From the NCBI GenBank assembly GCA_951217055.1, contig OX578283.1, forward strand, positions 64,897,228-64,961,227: DNA of 64,000 nt, given 5' to 3'. The notes under the pieces are model-generated. The model was given only the letters and a program-made list of their open reading frames with translations. It did no database searches and was not told the DNA's origin. A program made the translations under genes and the position numbers. Origin of the DNA: Gerris lacustris (Eukaryota; Arthropoda; Insecta; Hemiptera; Gerridae). Numbering within the stretch: the first letter of the stretch is position 1; the number at the start of each line of letters is the position of its first letter. Shown here in pieces: positions 11,750-22,490 of this stretch.

Positions 11750-12352
11750 AGAATCATGAAAAACGGAAAGCCTCTTCACAAAATGAAAGTTTATTTCACA
11801 TAATTAGTTTTCGGTCTCTCGGCCATCATCAGTTCCGGTAAAAGATGAAGGAAAAACCCGACGTTGAGTCACATGAGAGACAAATAAACAGGTCAAGTGT
11901 GTGCAAGTCAGCACACAGCGAGGGTCCGTAGGCAACACTGTATAGTTTAAGTAGTACCCTATTGATGGTGTTTTTTAAAATGCTAAAAAGCTTACTTTGA
12001 ACTATCCTATGAGTCTGATATTCTCAAAACACATAAACAAACATCAAGTTATAGAAAAACGTATTTTGTCAATAAAAAATAAAAATAATATTTGTTTCGA
12101 AATTTCCAAAAAGTGGTATCTTTACTTTTGGTCGAAGAATGATCAGGAATTTTTTCAGAATTTTTGCACTTCACATAAGCTAGTTTTTTATGATTCTATT
12201 GACATCAACTCCACTTGCGCTCTTAATCTTATGTAGCTATATTTATACTGTTATTGTAGACTGTAGACACTGATAATGGCAGAGAGGTCGAAATCTAGTT
12301 TTGATAAGTTAACATTCATTTTGTTGAAAGGCTTTCCGTTTTTCATGATTCT
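11750..12352. mobile_element. foldback element with ~85-bp inverted termini
   Basis: The left end AGAATCATGAAAAACGGAAA (11750) is perfectly answered by the right end finishing at 12352. The inverted match continues at lower identity for ~85 bp, through CTCTCGGCCATCATCAGT on the left and ACTGATAATGGCAGAGAGG on the right. The interior holds a RepE segment at 11883-12179. No transposase is present. Confidence 0.75.
11883..12179 (-). repeat. RepE repeat, partial copy nested in a foldback element
   Basis: It starts ACAAATAAACAGGTCAAGTG, passes AGCGAGGGTCCGTAGGC and stops at CACTTCACATAAGC. It matches the ends of the copies at 16216 and 36366 and includes the GTCTGATATTCTCAAAACAC phrase. Confidence 0.75.
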
Positions 12353-12865
12353 ATTATAATTATCTCTTTTTTTCTTTTATTTTTGACGTTTTTATTATAA
12401 ATGTTTGTTACTCTTTTCTTTAAAGTACTCTTTAAAAAGAAATTAATTACATCTTCATTAAAATCTATTTTTACATTTTACCTTTTCAAACTCTTCAAAG
12501 TTCAAGTTTTAAGAAGAATCTCTTATTCTGCAGATTACATTTCTTTTATTACAAATTTAATAACGTTTGTTTCTTTCTTTTCCAAGATTTCTTACTAGTT
12601 AATCAGCGGTACCAAAGAGAAGTAGAGAATAGGTTTTTATTTGAAATAATTTGTTTAGCTGTCTTTGTGCCACTTTATCCTTCAGTTCAAAGCATTTCAA
12701 TGAGTTTCACTTCAATTTGATACGAAAGTTCTAAATTGTTTATTTATTTCGAGTTTAGAATATTTTCATGTAATTTATATATTTTCTCATTTTTTTCAAA
12801 AACATTTATTGGCCTAAATTAACTTTTTTTTTTTTAAAAAAAAGCCATCACACAAATTTATATTT
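12353..12865. other. T-rich spacer, nothing recognised
   Basis: About 510 bp of T-rich sequence with one 65-residue frame (12401-12598) of low-complexity composition (Phe, Leu, Lys, Ile). No homology is recognised. Confidence 0.4.
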
Positions 12866-15215
12866 AACTAGCTGAATACCCGTGCTTCGCTACGGGGTGT
12901 TTTATTTTTAATTTAATGGATTTATAAACTACCATCAAGAAACATTTAAATTATTTTACAAAGCGAGAATATCTCCTTTGATAAGATAATTTGCTAATAT
13001 CCCAAATTAGTAATTCATTCCGACTAAATTTTTAAAAAGGAAAAGCAGTGGTATTTTCCTTCTGTACCCCTGTACCCCCCCCCCCCCCCCTCCCGGTGTC
13101 ATTTTACATCCCTTGGTTGAAATTGGAATTATCTTTTATTAATATACATGCTTACATCCAAAATAAGAGACCTTTTTCAAGTATTAACTTCCTAACTTTT
13201 GAAGATCGGTCTGGGCTCAATTCCCCTTCTTTTCTTACTCTGTCCTTATGTTCCCCTTAGGGATAAAATTTTATAAAATCTCTATTGGCAGATTACAATA
13301 TAATTTAGAAATTATTATACTACGTATACACTCGTAGATTTTATTTTAGTATTTTAAAGAAGTGGTCATGATTAAGTTAGTAAAGGTTTAGGCACGGTAA
13401 GGCGTGATTTATTAATTATTGCCTTAATATCTAAAAATAAATTAAATATTTTTTGACAGTGATTGAAAAGTAATTTCTTTAACAGTTCTTCCTACAGAAA
13501 TTTCCACAAAACATAAAATATGGTCAGTAGTTTCTTCTGCAATTTCGGTTAAATACATTTTTTATGAAAAATGAAATAAGAATTTTGAAATCTATTTAGA
13601 AGCCCCGTTCTCAGCTCCATATAAAGCTACCAAATCGTTTTATATCCTTTTTCACCCGCAGAATTAAGCTTAACATTGTACCCAAGAACCTCCAAAATCT
13701 ATTCAGCCATTTGGACGTGATTGACACACAGACAGACAGATATAAAATTTTCTAAACTTAAATTCGTTGTCAGGACTACTCATTCAGTGGAAATACCCCA
13801 TATTCTCTCTCCACAGCTCGGGCCTCCATGTTCTCTAGTGGAGAACATGGAGTCAGTGACCAGTCAGATCATGAAGTCAGTGACCTTCCCCTTTTCCCCT
13901 TGCTTTGAAGGTCAAGTGTGCAAATTTTCATTGAAATCTGAATAAAACGGTAGATTTAAATAAAGAACACACACACGCGCCCGTTCGCGCTCGCGCGCAC
14001 ACACACTTAGGTTGACATTTCCTTTTTACCCCTCTCCTAAATGAAAATAATGACAAAAACGTACATTACAATTACTTTTCTCTTAAAGAGCCTTTCAACG
14101 ATATGCACCATAAAGGGTACCTATCAATTACTTTGACATTTGTACCCCGTACTCCTGTGTACCGACATTTTAACATTATAATCTCATGTAAGCAGTACAC
14201 TCATAGACACTTCATTTACGTAAGATAAAAGACACTCATAGACACTCTTCATTTATATTATAGATGTAGTTACACATATTTTTCCATTTTACCCCCTCCT
14301 AAATGAAAATATGGCAAAACTGTACATAACAACAATTACTGTACTTTTAAAGAGCTTTTCAACGATATGCATCATTAAAAGTATTCATTACTTTGACATT
14401 TGTACCTTGTACCCCTGGGTACAAAAATAAAAATTTCGCAAAATCCTTTCTTAGTGGATGCCTATGATATGAACCGAGTACATCCTCAAAATTTCAAGTC
14501 TCTCGGTTAAGCAGATTTTGCTGTGCGTTGATTCTATGTCAGTCAGTCAGTCAATCAGGACATTGCCACTTATATTATAGATGTAGTTACACATATTTTT
14601 TCATTTTACCCCCTCCTAAATGAAAATATGACAAAACTGTACATAACAACAATTACTGTACTTTTAAAGAGCTTTTCAACGATATGCATCATTAAAAGTA
14701 TTCATTACTTTGACATTTGTACCTTGTACCCCTGGGTACAAAAATAAAAATTTCGCAAAATCCTTTCTTAGTGGATGCCTATGACATGAACCGAGTACAT
14801 CCTCAAAATTTCAAGTCTCTCGGTTAAGCAGATTTTGCTGTGCGTTGATTCTATGTCAGTCAGTCAGTCAATCAGGACATTGCCATTTATATTATAGATG
14901 TAGTTACACATATTTTTTCATTTTACCCCCTCCTAAATGAAAATATGACAAAACTGTACATAACAACAATTACTGTACTTTTAAAGAGCTTTTCAACGAT
15001 ATGCATCATTAAAAGTATTCATTACTTTGACATTTGTACCTTGTACCCCTGGGTACAAAAATAAAAATTTTGCAAAATCCTTTCTTAGTGGATGCCTATG
15101 ATATGAACCGAGTACATCCTCAAAATTTCAAGTCTCTCGGTTAAGCAGATTTTGCTGTGCGTTGATTCTATGTCAGTCAGTCAGTCAATCAGGACATTGC
15201 CACTTATATTATAGA
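12866..15215 (+). repeat. CTAGCTG…CCCGTGCTTCGCTACGGGG-type interspersed repeat, tandemly expanded
   Basis: The left end AACTAGCTGAATACCCGTGC, with a CCCGT/ACGGG hairpin around CTTCGC, is a repeat start I know as common in arthropod genomes. The copy includes a poly(C) run at 13074-13090, a (GACA)n run near 13728, a mixed CA/CG stretch near 13968-14005, a degenerate unit at about 14010-14253 and three near-identical 317-bp units. It ends at TTATATTATAGATA. The small frames inside are not coding candidates. Confidence 0.6.
14254..15204 (+). repeat. 317-bp tandem repeat, three near-identical units
   Basis: The units begin at 14254, 14571 and 14888, each with TATATTATAGATGTAGTTAC, and end with (GTCA)n and CAGGACATTGCCA. 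I see only isolated differences, such as GATATGAACC against GACATGAACC and TTTCGC against TTTTGC. A degenerate relative of the first half precedes at 14010, and further relatives sit in RepL near 2795 and 27540. Confidence 0.95.
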
Positions 15216-15280
15216 TATACCTACTTAAAATATATCAAGTTGAGTTAGGATGGAATTTTACAGGTATGTGTGAAAAAATA

Positions 15281-15723
15281 GTCTGTCAATTAGTGTGGCA
15301 CATAGCTTCCTCGCTCCTATATCGTATACTTTAATGATTTTATGCTTTTGCAAGCTATTAATGTCTATTTTGTTTAATTGTTTCCCTCTGTTTTATAAAT
15401 CTATTAAAATGGTTTTGATTTTTTACTCGAATTATAGTATGTATTAATTTAGCACAATTTAAAGAATGCAAACGGTTGAAACTTATATGGGACCAACAAT
15501 GTGCTAATTATGACTTGCTATCCAAATTTCATTAAATTCGGACGAGCAGTTTTTCAGATTTGCTGGTTCGCAAAAATAGAACGACAAATAAACAGAAAGA
15601 ACCAAAAATGTTCCCTGATGTCTGAAACGGATTTCTGTCTTCGCATTTTTGAAATCGCAGATATAACATTTTGTTCGTTCTTCAGAACGATCACATAGCT
15701 TCCGTTACCTTCGTTAAGCTCGG
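15281..15723 (+). repeat. RepA copy with internal deletion
   Basis: It starts TCTGTCAATTAGTGTGGCAC and ends CTTCCGTTACCTTCGTTAAG. The middle segment (ATCTGCAGG, AATCAGATAAGTA) is missing. The 3' end is interrupted at the GCTCGG motif by a MITE. Confidence 0.75.
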
Positions 15724-15726
15724 TAA

Positions 15727-15877
15727 AGGTCCCCATACATGGTCAAAATGTTTGCGCAAACATTTTGACCGTGTATGGGGCAGTTTGATTTGTGCGCAAA
15801 CATGATGCCCTAAATTTGCCCGACATCAGATTTGCGCAAACATTTTGCGCAAAATGTTTGAACGTCTATGGGAGCCT
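15727..15877. mobile_element. 151-bp MITE with AGGYYCCCATA termini and TAA duplication
   Basis: The left end AGGTCCCCATACA and right end TCTATGGGAGCCT are inverted. TAA lies at 15724-15726 and at 15878-15880. Near each end, TTTGCGCAAA-centred palindromes such as CAAAATGTTTGCGCAAAC recur. A 3-bp TAA duplication is typical of PIF/Harbinger elements, so that superfamily is the best inference. It sits at the end of a RepA copy. Confidence 0.75.
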
Positions 15878-15880
15878 TAA

Positions 15881-16215
15881 GGTCATCTTCAGTCTTTTTC
15901 TGTTTTATTACTAGAACAATCAATTTTTAAATTAATTACAAAAAAAAAAATCTTTTCAATTCTCTGAAAATAGACAAAAGTAATCTCTTCTCTTAATTTA
16001 TGACCTTAAAATCCGTAAATCTATCTTAAAATATAAATTATGTTAATCTTAAAATATAAATGTGTATTATACATACATACTATTCATGTAAAGAAAGCTA
16101 ATTATATGTTAAGTGAAATCCTTATGTAATTATTATAATAATTACACATGACAAATTATTCATCTAAAATACCTTAAATAATGATTTTTTATTGTCTAAT
16201 GAATTTACAATTTTT
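15881..16215. other. AT-rich spacer, nothing recognised
   Basis: About 335 bp containing short direct repeats of CTTAAAATATAAAT. No gene is visible. Confidence 0.5.
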
Positions 16216-16940
16216 AGGGTCCGTAGGCAAAACCAAGGACCCTTATATTTTCCTGCGTGTGTCTGTCCGTCCGTCCTCTCGCGTGCTCTCACGGCTACAC
16301 CTTTCGTCCGATCACTTTGAAATTTAGCATGTATGTGTCTTGTACCTGCCCACATATTTTAAAAATATAGCTCCTTAAAAAAAATATTTTTCAAAAAAAT
16401 TTGGGTAAAAAAACTTAAGGGTTATAATGTTTTGTTTTTTTTCGACACCGTGAGGGGTATCATACGAAAGGGTACGTCGAGCTGATTACAAAAATATATA
16501 ATTCTTTGGATATAACTTTGATAGGGTGAGCGTAGGCAAGTTTGAAGGGGTGCGAAACTTGTCCCCCCCCCCCCCCCTCTATCTCGCTTATGTGAAGTGC
16601 AAAAAATCTGAAAAAATAACTGAACATTCTTCGTCCAAAAATAAAGATATCTCATTTTGGAAATTTTGAAAGAAATATTATTTTATTTTTAATTGACAAA
16701 ATACGTTTTTTTATAATTATGGTCTTTTCGATATGTTTATATGGATGTAGTCCGGTTCAGTGGCAAACAAATACTTTATCAGAGTGTGTTTTGAGAATAT
16801 CAGACCCCTAGAATGGTTCAAAATAAGCTTTTTAGCATTTTAAAAAAAACACTGTTTATACACTTTACAGTTAAACACTATATAGTGTGGCCTACGGACC
16901 CTCGCTGTGTGCTGACTAGCACACACTTGACCTGTTTATG
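16216..16940 (+). repeat. RepE element, full-length copy (AGGGTCCGTAGGC termini)
   Basis: AGGGTCCGTAGGC at 16216 is answered by GCCTACGGACCCT ending at 16902. Conserved sequence continues to about 16940 with a GTGTGCTGAC/AGCACACAC hairpin and ACTTGACCTGTTTAT. A poly(C) run lies at 16562-16577. Frames at 16164-16355, 16422-16655 and 16813-17010 are short and fall across repeat features. Confidence 0.75.
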
Positions 16941-17564
16941 TATTATTATACATAATTATTATTGTTCTTCAAAAATGAGGATAAAAGCTAAATTCTCTTC
17001 TTTCAAATGAAGCTATGAAAGTACTTTAAGAAAAAAAGTTACTGAAACTTTATCTTGAGTGATATACTTGTTGACGTGACAGATAAAACAACTGCTGGCT
17101 GTACGTTGTGGCTATTGGTTGAACGTTATTACGCTGTTATACGCAGTATAGAATTTTATGAAACACAGTATCATATGTTCTCTAAGTTGTCACATAGGAA
17201 GCTTAACATGTTAGCGTTATGAAGGTAACTCTCTCATGTGTTTTTCTCTCATGTTTATACATCTTGTATGTAAGCTATGTTTTAGAGGCATGACTCTCTT
17301 CTAAAACACGTATATATCTGATACATTATTTATTATGTTTTCCTTTTTTTTGTAAGCTCAAGAATTTTTCCTCTGAATTCTAGTTTTCTGTCTCTCATTT
17401 ACGTCAGGATCGACATTTTTTTAAAAAATATTATTTGTTGGTCCATTTTTTTTTTCCTCCTTCTTTTTGAAGTTGAAGTATATTACGTGACATTTTGCAC
17501 CTTCAAATACGATCCATATTTTTGTAGCTTAGGTACTTCAATTTTTAACAATCACCAAATGGCA
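16941..17564. other. spacer, nothing recognised
   Basis: About 620 bp of AT-rich sequence. No sustained frame, hairpin or match to other families is seen. Confidence 0.45.
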
Positions 17565-17796
17565 CTTCTTTAGATTGTTACTCCCTTTAATAAAAAAAAA
17601 ACAGTGAGAGTAACAATCTAAAGAAGGTGTACGGAATATTCTTCTTCAGAATGTTACTCTACTTTTAAAAACAGAAGTGTGATATTCCTTTGTCCCAAAG
17701 TACATTGAAATAAACATACCTTTGTCTTAGTAGTTATTTATTCAAAGTCATTTATATTCTAAAAAAAAAACATAGGGGAGTATCAATCAAAAGAAG
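17565..17796. mobile_element. MITE-like element with strong terminal hairpin
   Basis: CTTCTTTAGATTGTTACTC (17565-17583) is perfectly complementary to 17608-17626. A third related inverted segment, GGGGAGTATCAATCAAAAG, lies at 17775. The interior phrase GATATTCCTTTGTCCCAAAG also occurs inside the hAT-like MITE at 57426-57639, so the two are related. No target duplication could be assigned. Confidence 0.55.
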
Positions 17797-18039
17797 TATC
17801 ATAAGAAGTAAGTAAGTATAATTTAAGAACGAGCTATCCTTCGACCATCGACCTAAACTATTGATTTCACCTAGATTTTGTGAATCTTCTTCTCTAAATA
17901 AAGCACTGAGATTAAAAATTGACCACCATTTTATTTTCAAATATTTACTGTAAATTTTACATCCAGATTAAGCTGACACAATCTAAATACCTACGCAATA
18001 AAAAGTAGTTCTTAAATATTTATGATAGAGACAAAAGGT

Positions 18040-18275
18040 TGAAGTATGATATTGTTATTTTCACAGTAGAATCCAAATCTGCTATCAAAAATGTACACTT
18101 CAATTTGAAATTTTGAAGTTGGGTGGCTTGGGGGCAAAGTGGGTGGTTGCCCCTAGTGCGCGATTGCATGAAAACAAACTTCCCTTCACATGGTACAGGT
18201 CTTCCAAATATCATTAATTTATCTCAAACCGTTCAAAAGTTAAGAGGGGGGGGGGGGGACTTTTGGACCACCCTG
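18040..18275 (+). mobile_element. RepF (Tc1/mariner-like) element, right half only
   Basis: It matches the right arm of the complete element at 39779: TAGAATCCAAATCTGCTATC, a G-run at 18246, then the terminus GGACCACCCTG followed by TA. The left half is missing. Long frames over this segment, on both strands, recur in the other copy and are not genes. Confidence 0.8.
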
Positions 18276-18690
18276 TATAATCTGACAATAATTCGATATC
18301 GCTTTATAGCTAGCGCCATCAATTGTTTTTGGTTAAACCAACACCAACACCGCTATGAAGTGTTAAAGATCCCTAAATTTATTGAAGCGGACCTAAACCT
18401 TTAAAATAGAGAAAACAACGTTTTCACCGATATCTTACGTTCTAACGTAACGATTTTAATAAAACTTCATTTACAGCGTCTAAAGAACAATTGAAACAGT
18501 CATGACAAACTTCAACCTAATAGCAGCAACAGTTTTTGTCTGGAGAAGTGATATATTTTATAATACATATTTTAAATGGAGTAGTAGACCGAGGCGTGAG
18601 GATTAGGGAATAGTCCTGTTCCCTCGTCTACTACAACCATCCTCTTTAACTATCAACTCATCATGCGATTAACTATTTCCTCAATATTCA
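18276..18690 (-). repeat. RepR repeat, inverted relative to the copy at 20600
   Basis: Read on the minus strand it carries AGATATCGGTGAAAACG, TTTAGGTCCGCTTCAATAAA and the ATGATGAGTTGATAG segment, all found on the plus strand at 20690-21010 and partly at 43625. A hairpin GTAGTAGAC…GTCTACTAC lies at 18583-18634. Confidence 0.65.
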
Positions 18691-18759
18691 ATACATATTT
18701 ATTACAAGACACTCGCTTCAATGATAAAAAATCGGGTACGGGGTACCTCGGAACTTTTC

Positions 18760-18808
18760 CTCACTTCAGAGGCCACTAAAGTGGCCTCTCCTGCTGCTTC
18801 GCAGCAGG
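18760..18808. repeat. two adjacent perfect hairpins
   Basis: GAGGCCACTAAAGTGGCCTC and CCTGCTGCTTCGCAGCAGG lie back to back, immediately upstream of a 5S rRNA-like segment. They probably belong to the same composite repeat. Confidence 0.7.
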
Positions 18809-18811
18809 AGG

Positions 18812-18857
18812 AAGCAGCATTGGACGTGGTCAGTACTTGGATGGGTGACCGTTCTGA
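18812..18857 (+). ncRNA. 5S rRNA-derived fragment
   Basis: AAGCAGCATTGGACGTGGTC followed by AGTACTTGGATGGGTGACCG matches the box-C internal-promoter half of eukaryotic 5S rRNA, which in intact genes reads AAGCAGCGTCGGGC-type sequence then TTAGTACTTGGATGGG. Only about 46 of ~120 nt are present. The 5' half and the 3' stem strand are missing, so this is not a functional 5S gene. It could be a pseudogene or the head of a 5S-derived SINE. Confidence 0.7.
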
Positions 18858-18860
18858 ACA

Positions 18861-19329
18861 AACTCGTTTATTATAATTCTTCAAAAAAACCTTTATTTTA
18901 ATACCTATATTTCATTTAATTATTTGAAGTTTGGCGGTATTTTGACAGATGTAAACAAACTTTGACGTCATCAAAATTATCGCACTAATAAATAATTATA
19001 TTCGCTTATAACTTTTAAACTAATGAATGGAATTTCATCGGGGTTTTTTATATTTTTTTCCTTAATTTTTTTCCGGTTCCAACGATATGCTATAATACGT
19101 CAAAAACCTATTTATACTTTCGGTATTATTAACCACAAAGTTTAAAAAATCAAAAATCGATAATATCAAAATGAAATGTTTTTTTTTATTTTTCCGCCAA
19201 GTTTCATACATACATACAGACGTCATGCTGAAAACCACTCAGGAGGTCTTAGAACACCCAAAACGGATTAAAAATTTTTTTTTGGTGAAACAGTACTTTT
19301 CCTACTACAGGTAGTGAGAAAAAGTAATA
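18861..19329. other. spacer, nothing recognised
   Basis: About 470 bp, AT-rich, with a CATACATACAGACG motif resembling the ends of other repeats here. No gene is visible. Confidence 0.4.
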
Positions 19330-19954
19330 GTACATTACGCGTCGAGTGCGGAAAGTAGCATTTTGCATGCGAGTGTGGAGTTTGCACCCGAGCGACAGCG
19401 AGGGTAGTAAAACCACACGAGCGACAGCGAGGGTAGTAAAACCACACGAGCGACAGCGAGGGTAGTAAAACCACACGAGCGACAGCGAGGGTAGTAAAAC
19501 CACACGAGCAATGCAAAATGCCGTTTTCGCACGAGTTGCGTACCGATCTACGATTGTTAGATTTAAATAATAAATACAGAAACAAATAAACTTGCTGTAT
19601 GTAAGTTCGTATCTCTACTCTTGATAAAGGTGGCATTTATCTTGAGTTGTATTTTTTGCCGAATTAATTATTTCTGGAGGAGTATTATTCTCTACATTTT
19701 TGTCAAAGCCACTTGATTCATTCATTTTTTTTCACTACAAACTCGATATAAACAGTCACTTTAATAAAAGAATAGCAAATTAGTTTTGTTAAATGTAAAC
19801 AAACTTGCTAATCGTGCGTAAAGCTGAAGAAACTGAGGAATTCTTCAGAACTATGAGACGCGCATACGCAATGAATACAAGTACGTAAAAAATCACTTTC
19901 TACGCATCTAAACAGAGATATAATGTGTATATTTCGTATCGATCGTAGATAAAA
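19330..19954 (+). mobile_element. RepC element, copy 3, with internal 29-bp amplification
   Basis: It begins AATAGTACATTACGCG and ends CGATCGTAGATAAA. It follows copy 2 closely but carries four copies of a 29-bp unit in its head instead of one. The minus-strand frames here (Val-Trp-Phe-Tyr-Tyr-Pro repeats) are produced by that array. Confidence 0.8.
19390..19505 (+). repeat. 29-bp tandem repeat, four identical units
   Basis: Units start at 19390, 19419, 19448 and 19477, each beginning GAGCGACAGCGAGGG. RepC copies 1 and 2 hold a single equivalent unit, so the expansion is specific to this copy. Confidence 0.95.
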
Positions 19955-20029
19955 ATGCTTTTCTTTTAATTTTGCTTTAACTCCGCTAAGTACAAATAGT
20001 TAGTTAGTTTTAATTTTGTCTCTTTTCTA

Positions 20030-20200
20030 ACTCCACCATGTAGAAGTAGTTAGCATCGTGTACTTAGTAGTGTGATTTTATAATTTATATTTAATGAAAA
20101 GCGTAAGGACGAACTTGGTTCCTACCGGGTGTCCGGCGACACCACACGTATTTCGTTTTTACTTGTGATAGTGAAGTTTAAATGGGTCGAACGAAATATA
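20030..20200 (+). repeat. two-copy repeat (ATGAAAAGCGTAAG…CACCACACGTATTT)
   Basis: TTTAATGAAAAGCGTAAG and GACACCACACGTATTT occur here and again at 26687-26760. This copy continues into a 65-residue frame from ATG 20182 (MGRTKYKRVRHDS…), which I do not recognise and which has no supporting context. Confidence 0.5.
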
Positions 20201-20514
20201 AGAGAGTGAGACATGATTCAGTGACAGCACTGCTTGCATCACGTCTGTGCTGTACCAGCATGTTCACACACTGTGTCTCTTCACGTCCTCACTATAAATT
20301 GCTAAAAGAAACACACATTGACCTGTGTGCTCTATTTCAAAAGAGATACACAAGTCAAGCTACTTCTGTTCTAGTGTAGTAACTGGACAATAGAATCAGT
20401 GTGCTCTCTGTCTAGTCTAGAGAACACTCGACAGATATGACCAGAAATAAAAAAAATTAACCGCGTCCTTTTGTAGTCGCACAACTAAACTTTGAATTTC
20501 CATGCAAATAATAC

Positions 20515-21425
20515 ACCTTTATAAATAGGTGCGTATGGTATAGGTTTGGTTTCATCGAAGAATATTGAGTAGAACCAAAGTTATTAACAATTTTATTTAA
20601 AAAAAGGTTATTAAACCTAAAATATACTAGGCATCGCGTGGCTCTATAGTATTAAATATGTATTGAATATTGAAAAAATAGATAATCATGAATCACGATG
20701 AGTTGATAGATAATGGGTATAGTATAGTTCAGCGGCTAGTAGTAAGGGAACCACCCCACATTCTTACTATTCCTCTAACCACACATCTCCTTTTAAATTA
20801 TTATAAAATGTATCTCTTTGCTACAAAAAAACGACTGCATGTATCAAATTGAAATTTTGCATGCCTGTTTCAATTGTGCATTAGATGGTGTATATGCATT
20901 TTTATTAAAATCGTTACATTAGAAAGTAAGATATCGGTAAAAAGGTTGTTTTCTCTATTATAAACGTTTAGGTCCGCTTTAATAGTTTTAGCGATCTTAG
21001 TTATCGTCACACGCGTAAACGTTACTGACAGCCAGACAGACAGACAAGATGCATAGTTTGTTGGATGTAAGAAGCTCGCTTACCCTCGCTTCAATAAATA
21101 TCCAGTGATTCTCTAATCAAAATGTTTGGGTACTTCTAGACCACTTAGAGACTCACGGTTTTTTCGCGTTTGTCCGCCAATTGGCCCTAAGCGACTGGAA
21201 AAATTTGTATTTTTACCCCTTTTAAAAATTAAAGTTGCCGACGCAACTTAAAAGTTTTTTGAAGGCTTATTGAGGCTAAACGGTAAGTCGTATTGAAAAG
21301 CTGATTGCACCAGCGGTAACTGATTTTTAAAGACCTACAACTTTGATCATATGACTTTATTTCGTACCTCCATCGGTTCTACCTTAAATAAAGCTACAGC
21401 TTTGCATATGCTGAAACCACATTCT
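20515..21425 (+). repeat. RepZ repeat split by RepR
   Basis: The RepZ segment TTGAGTAGAACCAAAGTTAT (about 20565) is separated from its continuation, beginning near GGTACTTCTAGACC (21130) and ending at GGTTCTACCTTAAAT (21398), by about 500 bp of RepR. In the copy at 59600 the two parts are close together, so RepR entered RepZ here. Confidence 0.65.
20600..21055 (+). repeat. RepR repeat nested in RepZ
   Basis: It carries GATGAGTTGATAGATAATGG, TTGAAATTTTGCATGCCTG, AAGATATCGGTAAAAAGG and TTTAGGTCCGCTTTAATAG, matching 43625 directly and 18276 in inverse orientation. It ends with a (GACA)n run. Confidence 0.65.
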
Positions 21426-21527
21426 TGGGCAATTTATTTATTATTACTATCATAAAACTTAATTTATTTTTACTATTATATTTTTTTAAAAATATAAATA
21501 ATATAGCTTAAGATTAATATAGATTAA

Positions 21528-21740
21528 TTGTGTGAAATGAACGAAGAAGAAACTGGTTTCCATTTCATAGCTCGGTGCAGCGCTCTTAATCAAGTTAGAG
21601 AGGATAGTTTCGGTAAGGTGCGGCTAAGCTATTCTGTGTACATAGAACACCTTAATAATCAAAATCTTTGGTTCAAGTTAGTTGGTTATCTAAAAAAAGC
21701 ATGGTCTGTGAGGTTTAGCTCAATAAATAGGTTTCCTTGA
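21528..21740 (+). pseudogene. zinc-knuckle LINE ORF, extreme C-terminal fragment
   Basis: About 70 residues at the end of a non-LTR retrotransposon ORF. It shows CEMNEEETGFHFIARC, i.e. Cys-x9-His-x4-Cys; this is exactly the spacing of the last three ligands of the zinc knuckle in the LINE ORF at 61187. The first cysteine pair member is lost at the truncation point, where an in-frame TAA precedes. The basic tail (KAWSVRFSSIN) is typical of such ends. No catalytic region is present. The start is arbitrary because the element is 5'-truncated. Confidence 0.6.
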
Positions 21741-21763
21741 TTCTTACAAAGATATTTCTTGTA

Positions 21764-21815
<52 letters not shown>

Positions 21816-22490
21816 TCCCAAATATATTTATATCCAAATTAAATCACAGTACGCAAGTTGTAATATAGGTTTGTTATTTTATACTTTTATAGATTTAATT
21901 TATTTTATTTAAAAAGTTTTTAGTTTACAATTAATCTAGTATTTCCTCTAAACGGAATTTTATAAATTTTTTATCAGTTATTAATTTGTTATGCATGTAT
22001 TGTTTCTGTTTCTGGTTATGCATCTATTGTTCTGTTCCTCTTTTAATTTGTTATTAAGATTGTTATGTTTTCTGAATATTTATTACAATATGTATGGGTG
22101 TGTTACACTAAAAAAGATTGTTAAAATTATACCAGTACGCAAGGTATAATAATATAGGTTTTGTTACTTTATACTTTTATAGATTTAATCTATTTAATTT
22201 CAAATTTTTTTTAGCTTAAAATTATTGTAGTGGTTCCTTTAAATGGAAATCTTTATATTTATATTGATCTGTATATACTCATACTCAAAAATGTGACATT
22301 AACCCAATCTAATATTTTAATTTATAATATTATTATCTCATTAATGTCGTCGGCCTTAAGCCTCTCTCCCGTCAGTCGGCTACATGCCATGACGTTACAT
22401 GCAAGTGAAGTATTATTTATATAAGTTATATTTATGTCATTACTTACAAATAAAACATGTTTTTACTACTATAGCTTAAGATTATAATCG
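21741..22490 (+). mobile_element. LINE 3' region with poly(T) run and internal duplication
   Basis: The likely 3' UTR of the preceding LINE remnant is interrupted by 47 T (21767-21813). Two similar segments follow, 21835-21965 and 22125-22258, each with CAGTACGCAAG and TTTTATACTTTTATAGATTTAAT. A GC-richer stretch at 22345-22405 ends before AAATAAAACATG. Confidence 0.45.

Noticed and set aside
11820..11850. Hammerhead-ribozyme-like core CTGATGATGGCCGAGAGACC-GAAA on the minus strand of the foldback element at 11750
   Set aside because: There is an unpaired base next to the CTGATGA box and a mismatch in stem II, and the inverted copy at 12272 has CTGATAA. Without matching stems I and III and a cleavage site it cannot be called.
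14521..15200. CRISPR-like regularly spaced repeats
   Set aside because: The 317-bp unit repeats in full without variable spacers, and the sequence is eukaryotic; the 29-, 31- and 35-bp arrays are likewise head-to-tail minisatellites with no spacers.
19249..19636. Minus-strand frames with repeated Val-Trp-Phe-Tyr-Tyr-Pro-Arg-Cys
   Set aside because: They reflect the 29-bp array in RepC copy 3 and do not extend in the other RepC copies.
20182..20379. 65-residue frame starting MGRTKYKRVRHDS
   Set aside because: The start looks protein-like, but the remainder has no recognised similarity or codon support, and it follows a repeat; kept only as a note.
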